Source: Rhodobacteraceae bacterium UBA6236
GTDB taxonomy: Bacteria > Pseudomonadota > Alphaproteobacteria > Rhodobacterales > Rhodobacteraceae
DNA: 15,729 nucleotides
Assembly: GCA_002440945.1 (NCBI GenBank)
Contig: DJWG01000116.1
Location: 132-15,860 of the forward strand
Reading direction: 5' to 3'
Shown here: positions 7,329-14,868 of the stretch, in pieces
Numbering within the stretch: position 1 is the first letter of the stretch
Layout: each line of letters starts with the position of its first letter
The notes under the pieces: model-generated
What the model was told of the DNA's origin: nothing
Databases searched by the model: none
Seen by the model: the letters and a program-made list of their open reading frames with translations, nothing else
Position numbers and translations under genes: made by a program

Positions 7329-8102
7329 ATGGAAGAAGCACGAAGCGAGGCAGCGCCGCTGCCCGGCATAAATATCATCACCACCGACGCTATCGGCACC
7401 GCGCTCCGCAAGGGCGGGCGCGATTTCCTGCGCGCGCCGCTTTACGGGCTGTTCTTCAGCCTGATCTATGTCCTTGGCGGCTGGATCATCTGGTCGGTCT
7501 ATGCGGCCTCGGGGCAGGAATGGTGGCTCATTCCGGTTATTGTCGGTTTTCCGATCCTTGCACCTTTCGCCGCCGTTGGCCTTTACGAGGTGAGCCGTCG
7601 GCTGGAGGGGGGAGAACGGCTGGACTGGCCCGGGGTTCTGGGCGTGGTCTTTGCCCAGAAGGACCGGCAGGTGCCATCAATGGCGATGGTGATCCTTCTG
7701 ATGTTCATGTTCTGGGTCTTCGTCGCCCACACGATCTTTGCGCTGTTCATGGGCCTTTCGGCGATGACCAACGTCACCTCGTCCTTCGAGATCCTGTTCC
7801 AGGGCAACGGCCCGGTCATGCTTCTGGTCGGCTCGGTGATCGGGGGCGGGTTCGCGGCGGTGCTGTTTTCGCTGACCGTGGTTGGGCTGCCGCTTATCCT
7901 TGACCGCGAGGTTGACTTCATCAGCGCCATGATCGTCAGCGTTCAGGCGGTGATGGCGAACCTGCGCCCGATGATCGGCTGGGGCGTGATCATCGCGGTT
8001 CTGCTGTTCATCGGCATGGCGCCGATGTTCCTTGGCCTTTTCATCGTCTTGCCGGTGCTGGGCCATGCAAGCTGGCACATGTATCGCCAATTGGTGGGCT
8101 GA
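7329..8102 (+). CDS. DUF2189 polytopic inner-membrane protein
   Basis: A 257-residue hydrophobic protein resembling the DUF2189 family, whose function is unknown. About six membrane segments are visible, near 38-60, 66-85, 117-141, 162-190, 214-232 and 228-246. A cytoplasmic-looking N-terminus carries GTALRKGGRDFLRAP. Conserved-looking polar turns include LYEVSRRLE (85-93), LPLILDREVDF (187-197) and the C-terminal LPVLGHASWHMYR. There is no catalytic motif or signal peptide. The start ATG 7329 is supported by GGGGAGG immediately upstream, although that Shine-Dalgarno lies inside a hairpin. The gene follows prfB by 80 bp and converges on the bactofilin gene. Its role cannot be assigned; small-molecule transport or membrane homeostasis are only guesses. 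Confidence 0.82.
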   Translation: MEEARSEAAPLPGINIITTDAIGTALRKGGRDFLRAPLYGLFFSLIYVLGGWIIWSVYAASGQEWWLIPVIVGFPILAPFAAVGLYEVSRRLEGGERLDWPGVLGVVFAQKDRQVPSMAMVILLMFMFWVFVAHTIFALFMGLSAMTNVTSSFEILFQGNGPVMLLVGSVIGGGFAAVLFSLTVVGLPLILDREVDFISAMIVSVQAVMANLRPMIGWGVIIAVLLFIGMAPMFLGLFIVLPVLGHASWHMYRQLVG

Positions 8103-8111
8103 CCAAAGAAA

Positions 8112-8135
8112 AAGGCACCCGCGAAAGGGTGCCTT
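8112..8135 (-). terminator. Rho-independent terminator of the M23-bactofilin operon
   Basis: A perfect 9-bp stem: AAGGCACCC (8112-8120) pairs with GGGTGCCTT (8127-8135) around a 6-base loop. On the minus strand the stem continues into TTTTTCTTT, a good U-tract, so it ends transcripts coming from bactofilin (stop at 8163). On the plus strand no T-run follows, so it would act only weakly on the convergent DUF2189 transcript. Confidence 0.82.
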
Positions 8136-8162
8136 GATGCCTTGCGTCCGACTGTCGTCGGA

Positions 8163-8642
8163 TCACGAAGCCGGAAGCGCCACCGGCTTGCCGCCGTTCA
8201 GCGGGTCTTCCTGACGCTGGACCGAACCTTCGAAATGCGCGCCGCTTTCGATGGCGATGGTCTTGTGGATGATGTCGCCTTCGACCCGCGCGGTCGAGGT
8301 CAGGCGCACCTTCAGGCCGCGCACGCGGCCGACGACGCGGCCGTTGACCACGATGTCATCGGCGACGATTTCGCCCTTGATGGTCGCGGTTTCGCCCACG
8401 GTCAGCAGATGCGCGCGCACATCGCCTTCCACAACACCCTCGATCTGGATGTCGCCCGAGGTCTTCAGGTTGCCGACCACCGTCAGGTCCGAAGACAGGA
8501 CCGAGGCATGGGGCTTGGCTTTCGGGGTAACGGGCGCGTAGTCGGTCATCGGTTTGGTGGCCACCGTGTCAGCGGGTTTTGCTTTATCGGCTTCAGTGGC
8601 CGCCTTGGGGCCAGGTTCGTTGATCCTGCTTTTAGAAAACAT
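8163..8642 (-). CDS. Bactofilin, polymer-forming cytoskeletal protein
   Basis: A 159-residue protein of the bactofilin family, which polymerises without nucleotides into membrane-associated filaments that recruit cell-wall enzymes. The N-terminus MFSKSR resembles the short membrane-targeting sequence of bactofilins and supports the ATG at 8640-8642. Residues about 10-47 are a flexible Pro/Ala/Lys linker. The beta-helical core spans about 48-142, with hydrophobic/Gly-spaced repeats such as GNLKTSGDIQIEGVVEGDV and GEIVADDIVVNGRVVG. A short tail follows, ending PVALPAS. Its start overlaps the end of the M23 gene by 11 bp, giving translational coupling. Bactofilin beside an M23 endopeptidase recurs in shape-determining systems (for example BacA with LmdC in stalked alphaproteobacteria, CcmA with Csd1 in Helicobacter). 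The gene is followed by a strong terminator. Confidence 0.93.
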   Translation of the reverse strand: MFSKSRINEPGPKAATEADKAKPADTVATKPMTDYAPVTPKAKPHASVLSSDLTVVGNLKTSGDIQIEGVVEGDVRAHLLTVGETATIKGEIVADDIVVNGRVVGRVRGLKVRLTSTARVEGDIIHKTIAIESGAHFEGSVQRQEDPLNGGKPVALPAS

Positions 8643-9960
8643 TGGTTCCCGCCTTGATGAACGTCATGGGATTGGTTGCCGAGCCCCCGACGCGCACCTC
8701 ATAGTGCAGATGCGTGCCTGTGGACCGACCAGTGTTTCCCATAGCACCGATCTTGTCGCCACGCGATACCCTTTGACCGACCTTCACATCAATGCCGGAC
8801 AAGTGACCATAGCGGGTGACAAGGCCGAATTCGTGCCGCACCTCGACCATCTTGCCGTAGCCGTTTTCCCAGCCCGCGTTCGTCACCACCCCATCGGCGG
8901 TCACATAGATCGGCGACCCCATGCTGCCGGCGAAATCGACGCCTTCATGCATCCGGCCCCAGCGGCGCCCGTAGGGCGAAGTGTAGCGGAAGCTGCTTTT
9001 CAGGGGCAGCGCCAGCGGGGTCTTTTCGACCGCGATGCGGTACATGTTCATCCGGTCGAGCCCTTCAAGGATCGCGTTCGCGCGATCGGCGCTCGGGTCG
9101 GTGACGGGACGGCCGCGGGTCGAGGACGAGATCGGCATCAACTGGCCCAGGGGGCCACCCTGGCCGGAATAGCCGCGGCGCACCTGATCAAGCAGTTCGT
9201 CGGGATCAAGGCCCGCCTGCTTGAACACCCGGTCGAGCGGGTCCATCGAAACGGTGACGGCTTCTTCCAGATGGGTGAAGATTTCGTCATGCCGCTCTTC
9301 CAGGAGCTTCATTTCATAGGCGATGTCGGCGGCTTCGGCGCGGGCGGCTTCCGCGGTGCCTTCCAGCGCGTCGCGTTCGGCGGCGGTGCGTTGCAGGGCT
9401 GACGTCATGTATTCCAGCGACGCCGTCACATCGGCGGTCCGGTTGACCGGCGCACCGGGAAGGGCTGCATCGCCCGCGGGCTTGGCCGAGGCCAGTTCGG
9501 TGCGTGCCTGATCGCGTTCGTTCATCGCTTTGCGCAGCGAGGACTGGATCACGCCGATGCCGGTTTCCAGTTCCTGGCGCCGCTGTTCCGAGGCCAGAAG
9601 CTCCGACTGCATGGTCGAAACCTGTTCCAGCGCCACGGCAAACCGCGCTTGCGCGGCAGAGGCTTCTTCGGCCCGGGCGTCGCGTTCGCGCGACAGGGCG
9701 TCAAGGCGGGTTTCATAGGCCAGTTGCGCCCGGCGCGCCTGGGCGCGACCGTCTTCGGCGCCGATCGAATCCATCGCAAGGATCGCCGAGGCCACGATCG
9801 TCCACGAAACGACCGCCGCGGCGGAGCCAAGGATCAGGGCCTGAGTGAATGGACGCAGCCGCACGAACCGCGTGCCGCTGTCGGATTTAAGAAACAGACG
9901 TTGCTCGGGCAGGTGGGTTTCAAGCAGCGTGTGAATCCGGCTGTAGATGCGTTTAGGCAA
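8632..9960 (-). CDS. Membrane-anchored M23 (LytM) peptidoglycan endopeptidase, LmdC-like, TTG start
   Basis: A 442-residue bitopic protein. Residues 1-38 are cytoplasmic and basic, with LPEQRLFLKSDSGTRFVRLRP, as in the N-terminal region (I believe DUF5930) attached to Rhodobacterales M23 peptidases. A membrane helix spans about 40-63, followed by a long periplasmic coiled coil (about 72-160 and 186-235, rich in Ala, Glu and Arg). The M23 domain (about 320-435) is complete: His338 and Asp342 (HEGVD), His386 (YGHL), and His417/His419 (HLHYEV). It should therefore be an active D,D-endopeptidase rather than a degenerate EnvC/NlpD-type activator. The start is TTG at 9958-9960, preceded by GGGGGA. 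An in-frame TAA shortly upstream excludes a longer form. The cytoplasmic tail could contact bactofilin filaments (inference from LmdC). Confidence 0.9.
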   Translation of the reverse strand: MPKRIYSRIHTLLETHLPEQRLFLKSDSGTRFVRLRPFTQALILGSAAAVVSWTIVASAILAMDSIGAEDGRAQARRAQLAYETRLDALSRERDARAEEASAAQARFAVALEQVSTMQSELLASEQRRQELETGIGVIQSSLRKAMNERDQARTELASAKPAGDAALPGAPVNRTADVTASLEYMTSALQRTAAERDALEGTAEAARAEAADIAYEMKLLEERHDEIFTHLEEAVTVSMDPLDRVFKQAGLDPDELLDQVRRGYSGQGGPLGQLMPISSSTRGRPVTDPSADRANAILEGLDRMNMYRIAVEKTPLALPLKSSFRYTSPYGRRWGRMHEGVDFAGSMGSPIYVTADGVVTNAGWENGYGKMVEVRHEFGLVTRYGHLSGIDVKVGQRVSRGDKIGAMGNTGRSTGTHLHYEVRVGGSATNPMTFIKAGTNVF

Positions 9961-10144
9961 GCCAGTCCCCCGAATTTCCCATTAATGCGGTTCACGTCCC
10001 CCAGGCCGCGCCGCTGATTTCCACTACCGACGGCCCTTGGGGCTCGCAACAGCTTTGGCCGAAATAAGGTGAACGATCGGTTACAAATCGCCAAAACCCT
10101 TCGAGTTTAGGCAAGATTTTGCCGATCAGGGCTTGAAAACGGGA
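9961..10144. promoter_or_regulatory. Intergenic region upstream of the M23-bactofilin operon with an 11-bp direct repeat
   Basis: These 184 bases lie between the DUF455 stop and the M23 start, both minus strand, and probably contain the operon promoter. No clean -35/-10 pair was found; TTGGCG on the minus strand (around 10088-10093) lacks a well-spaced -10. GTTTAGGCAAG occurs at 9951-9961, spanning the M23 start codon, and again at 10105-10115. A small stem GGCAA (10110-10114) with TTGCC (10119-10123) overlaps the second copy and has no T-run, so it is a weak terminator for DUF455 at best. Confidence 0.3.
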
Positions 10145-10978
10145 TCAGGAAGACCATTCGCTGCGTTCGGTTTCTTCGGCCAAAGGCCAGTAGAAGTCCG
10201 GCGGCAAGCCGGCTTCGGCGCGTTTTTCCTCGTTGAAGGGCGGCTTCAGCGCGCCGTGGAAATAGCGTCGGACCAGGGCGTGGAAGGCATCCTTCGGGTC
10301 GATATTGTCGCGACCGCAGAGAAAGTGGAACCATTTGGAACCATAGGCGACATGGCCCACTTCCTCGGCGTAGATCACTTTCAACGCCGCTTCGGCATCG
10401 GGAAGGCCCGCCTTGGCGAAGATCTCGATCATCCCCGGCGTCACATCAAGACCCCGTGCTTCAAGCACCATCGGCACCACCGCAAGCCGGCCCATGAGGT
10501 CGTCGCGGGTGTCTTCGGCGGCGCGCCACATCCCGGCATGGGCGGGCAGGGCGCCGTAATGGCTGCCCATGCTTTCGAGGACATCGCAGATCAGGTTGAA
10601 GTGTTTCGATTCCTCGTCCGCGGCCTTCACCCAGTCGTCATAGAAGCCCATCGGCATCGGGATATGCGCGAAGCGGGCGATGATGTCCCAGTGCAGGTCG
10701 ACGGCATTCAGTTCGATATGCGCGAGCGCATGCAGAAGTGCGATGCGACCCTGCGGGCTGCCGGGGCGGCGGCGCGGCACGTCGCGGGGTGGCAGAAGTT
10801 CGGGCCGTTCGGGGCGGGCGGGGCGCAGGGGCGGGTCAGCCCGGCCAAGCGGCATTGGCGCCCCCGCCTGGCGCGACGCCACCCAGGCCGCCGCATGGGA
10901 ATGCGACAGCGCGGTCTTTTCACGTCCATCCGCGGTGGTCAGCACCTCGACCGCGCGTTCGGCAAGCGAGAGCGTCAC
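10145..10978 (-). CDS. DUF455 ferritin-like protein, probable diiron site
   Basis: A 277-residue soluble protein of the DUF455 ferritin-like family. The first ~75 residues include a Pro/Arg-rich stretch (PLRPARPERPELLPP). The four-helix core then shows carboxylate/histidine ligands: Glu89 in AHIELNAVDLHWD, the ExxH pair Glu123/His126 in DEESKHF, Glu173 in VLEARGLDVTP, and Glu206/His209 in YAEEVGHVAYG. These two ExxH motifs fit a dinuclear iron or manganese centre, as in bacterioferritin or rubrerythrin relatives. The reaction is unknown. The start is GTG at 10976-10978, overlapping the TGA of the upstream bcp gene (GTGA), so translation is coupled. Pairing with a peroxiredoxin suggests a peroxide or metal-stress role (inference). 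The C-terminus (FYWPLAEETERSEWSS) is acidic. Confidence 0.85.
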   Translation of the reverse strand: MTLSLAERAVEVLTTADGREKTALSHSHAAAWVASRQAGAPMPLGRADPPLRPARPERPELLPPRDVPRRRPGSPQGRIALLHALAHIELNAVDLHWDIIARFAHIPMPMGFYDDWVKAADEESKHFNLICDVLESMGSHYGALPAHAGMWRAAEDTRDDLMGRLAVVPMVLEARGLDVTPGMIEIFAKAGLPDAEAALKVIYAEEVGHVAYGSKWFHFLCGRDNIDPKDAFHALVRRYFHGALKPPFNEEKRAEAGLPPDFYWPLAEETERSEWSS

Positions 10979-11451
10979 GCCAAAGCCTCGGCTGCGGCCA
11001 GCACCTCTTCGGCATGGCCCGCGACCTTGACCTTCGGCCAGACGCGCGCGACGCGTCCCTCGCCGTCGATCAGGATGGTGGTCCGCTCGATCCCCATGAA
11101 TTTCTTGCCATACATGCTTTTCTCGCCCCAGACGCCATAGCGTTCGCTGACGTCGCCTTCCGCATCGGACGCAAGGATCAATCCCAGCCCGTGCTTGCGG
11201 CAGAACTTGTCATGCGAGGCGACATCGTCTTTCGACACGCCGATCACTGTTGCCCCGGCGGCGGCGAAGCGGTCTTTCAGACGGGTGAAATCCAGGGCTT
11301 CGGTCGTGCATCCGGGGGTGTCGTCGCGCGGATAGAAATACAAGACCACCTTGCCGGGGCGCAGCGCCGACAGCGTCACGGTGCCGCCACCATCGCGCGG
11401 CAGGGTGAAATCCGGGGTCGTCTGGCCCGGTTCGAGGGTCATCGCGGTCAT
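10975..11451 (-). CDS. bcp: Thiol peroxidase Bcp/PrxQ (peroxiredoxin)
   Basis: A 158-residue cytosolic peroxiredoxin that reduces hydrogen peroxide and organic hydroperoxides. The active site is YPRDDTPGCTTE with Pro41, Thr45 and peroxidatic Cys48. The conserved Arg123 (GIERTT) completes the site. The resolving Cys at +5 found in E. coli Bcp is absent; instead Cys84 (DKFCRKHGL) is present, the arrangement described for Xanthomonas PrxQ, which also uses Cys48/Cys84. It is therefore probably an atypical two-Cys enzyme regenerated by thioredoxin. Two in-frame ATGs (11449-11451 and 11440-11442) are possible; the first is about 10 bases from AAAGGA. The stop overlaps the DUF455 GTG start. The gene is divergent from the AsmA-like gene across 93 bp. 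Confidence 0.94.
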   Translation of the reverse strand: MTAMTLEPGQTTPDFTLPRDGGGTVTLSALRPGKVVLYFYPRDDTPGCTTEALDFTRLKDRFAAAGATVIGVSKDDVASHDKFCRKHGLGLILASDAEGDVSERYGVWGEKSMYGKKFMGIERTTILIDGEGRVARVWPKVKVAGHAEEVLAAAEALA

Positions 11452-11465
11452 TTGCGCGTCATCCT

Positions 11466-11495
11466 TTGCCGATGCGGAACATGGGCAGTTTTAAT
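11466..11495 (+). promoter_or_regulatory. Probable promoter for the leader ORF and AsmA-like gene
   Basis: TTGCCG (11466-11471) and TTTAAT (11490-11495) are separated by 18 bp; the -10 matches 5 of 6 consensus bases. A start near 11502 would place the first strong Shine-Dalgarno (AAAGGG, 11513-11518) about 11 nt into the transcript, just ahead of the seven-codon leader ORF. No equally good promoter was seen on the minus strand for bcp. Confidence 0.45.
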
Positions 11496-11524
11496 CGTCC
11501 GGCAGCAAAGTTAAAGGGTTGAGC

Positions 11525-11548
11525 ATGGCTTTGGCGTCCGGGGCATGA
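11525..11548 (+). CDS. Seven-codon leader ORF coupled to the AsmA-like gene
   Basis: ATG GCT TTG GCG TCC GGG GCA TGA encodes MALASGA. AAAGGG at 11513-11518 lies six bases upstream of this ATG, an ideal spacing. The TGA overlaps the AsmA-like ATG as ATGA. The AsmA start itself has only a weak GGGG three bases... one base upstream (11540-11543), and its frame is closed by TAA at 11512-11514 with no other start in between. A ribosome loaded at the leader could therefore terminate and restart on the AsmA gene. It is too short to judge from composition; it is plausible as a translational coupling device rather than a functional peptide. Confidence 0.35.
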   Translation: MALASGA

Positions 11549-14500
11549 CAGCAGAACCACAAGAAACCGAAGGCGCGCCGGCGGAAGGCACCGGACAGGT
11601 GGCGCAGTCCCATCCCCCGCACCAGCATCCGGTGCGGCGCCGTTTTGGGCTGTCCGTTCTTCTCTTGGCATTGGTGCTGGTCTTGGGGGGTGGGTTCCTT
11701 GCCCTGACCGGACGGCCCCTTGCGCTGCCGGGCTTCGTGGTCAGCCAGATCGAGGCGCGGGCCAACAAGGCGCTGGCGGGGCAGGCACGGGCCGAACTGG
11801 GCGGCGTGGTGCTGGTCGTGGACCGCAACCTTGTGCCGCATGTGGCGCTGCGCGACGTCACGCTTTACGCGCCGACCGGCCAGCCGCTGGCCTTCCTGCC
11901 CGATGTCCGGTCGCGCCTGTCGCAGTCCGAACTGATGGGCGGGCGCGTCATCCCCGAGGCGCTGACGATCCGGGGCGCGCGCGTGGCGCTGCGTCGTCTG
12001 GCCGATGGCAGCCTGAACCTGAGCCTTGGCGACACCTCTGCACTGACCGGCGCGGCGCTGACGCCCGCGCAGATCCTTGACCGCATCGACGCCGCCTTTG
12101 CCGCGCCCGGCCTTTCGACCATCCGCACGATCAGCGTCGAGGGGCTTGAGATGCGGCTTTATGACGACCGCACCTCGCAGGTCTGGCAGGTGACGGATGG
12201 CACGCTGAACTTCGCCCAGAACGCCCACCAGATCGGCATCGGTCTGGGCCTGAACGTGGCCGAGGCGGGGCTTGATCCGGCACGGGTCGAGGTGTCGTTC
12301 CTGTCGATCAAGGACACGTCCGAGGCCGAGCTTTACGTCCGCGTCCGCGACATCAATTCGCGCGATCTGGCGGCGCAGTCGCCGGCGCTGGCCTGGCTTT
12401 CGGCGCTGGACACCCGGCTTTCGGGGAAGATCCGCACGGGCCTCACGCCGGACGGCCAGTTGCAGCAGATGACCGCCTCGCTTGATCTGGGCGAAGGCGC
12501 GCTGCGCCCTTCGCCGCAGGCCCGGCCCGTGGGGTTCAAGCGCGCGCGGGTCGAGATGAACTACGATCCCGCGCTCCAGCGGCTGGACTTCACCGAACTG
12601 TCGGTCGACAGCCCGGCGCTTCGGGTGCAGGCGGTGGGGCAGGCCTGGATGAAGAACCTGCGCGGCGCCTTCCCGACGACGCTGGTCGCGCAGGTGCAGA
12701 TCACCGACCTGAAGGCCGACCCGGAGGGCCTGTTCGAACGCCCCGTCGTGTTCAAGCACGGCGCGCTGGACGTGAAGGTCGATCTGGATCCGTTCCGGGT
12801 GACCATCGGCCAGTTCATGCTGGAAGAGGCGGGCCGCCACTTCAATGTCCGGGGTCAGGTTCTGGCCGATGACCGGGGTTGGTCGGTCGCGACCGACGTG
12901 GCGATCGACGCCATCACCACCGACCGCCTTCTGGCGCTCTGGCCGGTGCTGGCGGTGCCGAAGACCCGCAGCTGGCTTGCGGAAAACGTGGCGACAGGGG
13001 AGCTTTTCGACGTGAAGGCCGCCCTGCGCGCCGCGCCCGGCGAAGAGCCGCGCCTGTCGCTGGGCTATGAATACCGCGCCGCCGAGGTGCGGTTCCTGCG
13101 CACACTGCCCCCCGTCCAGGACGGCGCGGGCTTCGCGACGATCAGCGACTATGCCTATACGCTTGTCGTCGACAAGGGCCATGTGACACCGCCCAAGGGC
13201 GGCCAGATCGATGTGACCGGCACCGTGGTCGAGGTGCCCGACATCCGCGTCAAACCCGCGCCGGCGCGGATCACGCTCAGGACCGACAGTTCGGTCACGG
13301 CGGCGCTGGCGCTTCTGGATGAACCGCCGTTTGAATTCCTGACCAAGGCCAAGCGCCCCGTCGATCTGGCCGAGGGCCGGGCGCGGATGACGGCGGTGCT
13401 TGAACTGATCCTGAAGAAAAAGGTCGAACCCGCCGACATCACCTATGACGTGAACGGCACGCTTCTGGACGTCGCGTCCGATTCCATCGTGCCGGGGCGG
13501 CCTTTGCGGGCCGGGCAACTCGATGTTCACGCCAGCCGAGCGGGCCTCAGGATATCGGGGCAGGGCACGCTTTCGGGCGTGCCCTTCGACGCCGCATGGT
13601 CGCAGGCCTTCGGGCCGGAGAGCCGCGGCAAGAGCCGTGTCGAGGGCCGGATAGAGCTGTCGCCCGCCTTCATCGACGCCTTCGGGATCGGCCTGCCCAA
13701 GGGGCTGATCACCGGCACGGGCAGCGGCGCGCTGGTGCTGGATCTGGTCGAAGGACAGCGGACGGCGTTCCGCATGACCTCGGATCTTGCGGGACTGCGC
13801 CTGGCGATTGCGCCGGTGGGCTATGACAAGGGCCAGAAGCAGCGCGGGTCGTTCCAGATCGAAGGCACGCTGGGCCAGCCGGCCGAGGTCACGGCGCTGA
13901 CGCTTGACGCGGGCGGGCTGAAGGCCAGCGGCACGGTGAAGATGCGGCCCGATGGCGCGCTGGATCGTGCCTCCTTCGCGCCGGTGTCGCTGTCGGACTG
14001 GTTCCGGGGGAGCGTCGATTTCAACGGTCGCGGCAAGGGCCGGTCGGCTGCCATCGCGGTGACTGGCGGGCAGATTGACCTGCAGAAGGCGCCCTTCGGC
14101 AAGGCGAAAGGCGATGGCGGGTCAAGCGATGCCCCCCTGACGGTGGCGCTTGACCGCTTGCAGGTGACGAAGGGCATCGCGCTGGACCGGTTCAACGGCA
14201 CTTTCGACATGGCGAACGGCTTTCGCGGCAATTTCGGCGGACTGGTGAACGGCGGCGCAGCTGTCACGGGCGTTGTTGCGCCGATGGACGGCGGCTCGGC
14301 CTTCCGCATCCAGTCCGGCGACGCGGGCGGCGTGATGCAGTCGGCCGGGATCTTCTCGAAGGGCAGGCGCGGCACGATGGACCTGATCCTGAACCCCGAT
14401 GGCGGCCCGGGGCGCTATCGCGGCCAGATCGAGATGCGCAACCTTCGCGTCGTCAATGCCCCGGTCCTGGCCGAGCTTCTGGGCGCGATTTCGGTGGTGG

Positions 14501-14868
14501 GGCTTTTGGAACAACTCAACGGTTCGGGCCTTCTTTTCGGCAAGGTGCAGGCCGATTTCCGTACCGTGCCCGGCACCATCGAAATTTCGCGCGGCTCGGC
14601 CGTGGGGGCGTCGCTTGGCGTTTCGGGGGAAGGGATCTACCGGACCGAGACGTCCGAGCTTGACATTCAGGGCACCTTTTCCCCGATCTACCTGCTGAAC
14701 GGCATCGGCCAGATCTTTTCGCGCCGGGGCGAGGGGCTTTTCGGCTTCAACTACCGGCTCACGGGGCCCGCCTCGGCCATCCGGGTTTCGGTCAATCCGC
14801 TGTCGATCCTGACGCCGGGAATGTTCCGGGAAATCTTCCGATCCGATCCACCAAGGGCCGCGCCATGA
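11545..14868 (+). CDS. AsmA/YhdP-like (DUF3971) inner-membrane-anchored envelope protein
   Basis: A 1107-residue protein. Residues 1-33 are a hydrophilic, His/Pro-containing cytoplasmic tail (HPPHQHP), and 34-55 are a single membrane anchor ([21 protein letters not shown]). The remainder is a long periplasmic beta-rich repeat structure with alternating hydrophobic strands, consistent with the hydrophobic-groove rods of AsmA, TamB and YhdP. The last ~130 residues match the AsmA-like C-terminal region ([22 protein letters not shown], then [43 protein letters not shown]). The family is implicated in phospholipid transport to the outer membrane; that role is inferred here. Start ATG 11545 is the only in-frame start after TAA at 11512-11514 and is preceded by a leader ORF with the strong Shine-Dalgarno. 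Its TGA overlaps the queA ATG (ATGA). Confidence 0.88.
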   Translation: MTAEPQETEGAPAEGTGQVAQSHPPHQHPVRRRFGLSVLLLALVLVLGGGFLALTGRPLALPGFVVSQIEARANKALAGQARAELGGVVLVVDRNLVPHVALRDVTLYAPTGQPLAFLPDVRSRLSQSELMGGRVIPEALTIRGARVALRRLADGSLNLSLGDTSALTGAALTPAQILDRIDAAFAAPGLSTIRTISVEGLEMRLYDDRTSQVWQVTDGTLNFAQNAHQIGIGLGLNVAEAGLDPARVEVSFLSIKDTSEAELYVRVRDINSRDLAAQSPALAWLSALDTRLSGKIRTGLTPDGQLQQMTASLDLGEGALRPSPQARPVGFKRARVEMNYDPALQRLDFTELSVDSPALRVQAVGQAWMKNLRGAFPTTLVAQVQITDLKADPEGLFERPVVFKHGALDVKVDLDPFRVTIGQFMLEEAGRHFNVRGQVLADDRGWSVATDVAIDAITTDRLLALWPVLAVPKTRSWLAENVATGELFDVKAALRAAPGEEPRLSLGYEYRAAEVRFLRTLPPVQDGAGFATISDYAYTLVVDKGHVTPPKGGQIDVTGTVVEVPDIRVKPAPARITLRTDSSVTAALALLDEPPFEFLTKAKRPVDLAEGRARMTAVLELILKKKVEPADITYDVNGTLLDVASDSIVPGRPLRAGQLDVHASRAGLRISGQGTLSGVPFDAAWSQAFGPESRGKSRVEGRIELSPAFIDAFGIGLPKGLITGTGSGALVLDLVEGQRTAFRMTSDLAGLRLAIAPVGYDKGQKQRGSFQIEGTLGQPAEVTALTLDAGGLKASGTVKMRPDGALDRASFAPVSLSDWFRGSVDFNGRGKGRSAAIAVTGGQIDLQKAPFGKAKGDGGSSDAPLTVALDRLQVTKGIALDRFNGTFDMANGFRGNFGGLVNGGAAVTGVVAPMDGGSAFRIQSGDAGGVMQSAGIFSKGRRGTMDLILNPDGGPGRYRGQIEMRNLRVVNAPVLAELLGAISVVGLLEQLNGSGLLFGKVQADFRTVPGTIEISRGSAVGASLGVSGEGIYRTETSELDIQGTFSPIYLLNGIGQIFSRRGEGLFGFNYRLTGPASAIRVSVNPLSILTPGMFREIFRSDPPRAAP

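Noticed and set aside
10110..10123. GGCAA/TTGCC stem as a DUF455 terminator
   Set aside because: Only 5 bp with no T-run on the minus strand; too weak to call.
11491..13530. 679-codon minus-strand open frame antisense to the AsmA-like gene
   Set aside because: Its His/Arg/Gln-rich translation is typical of antisense shadow; it also runs across the divergent promoter region.
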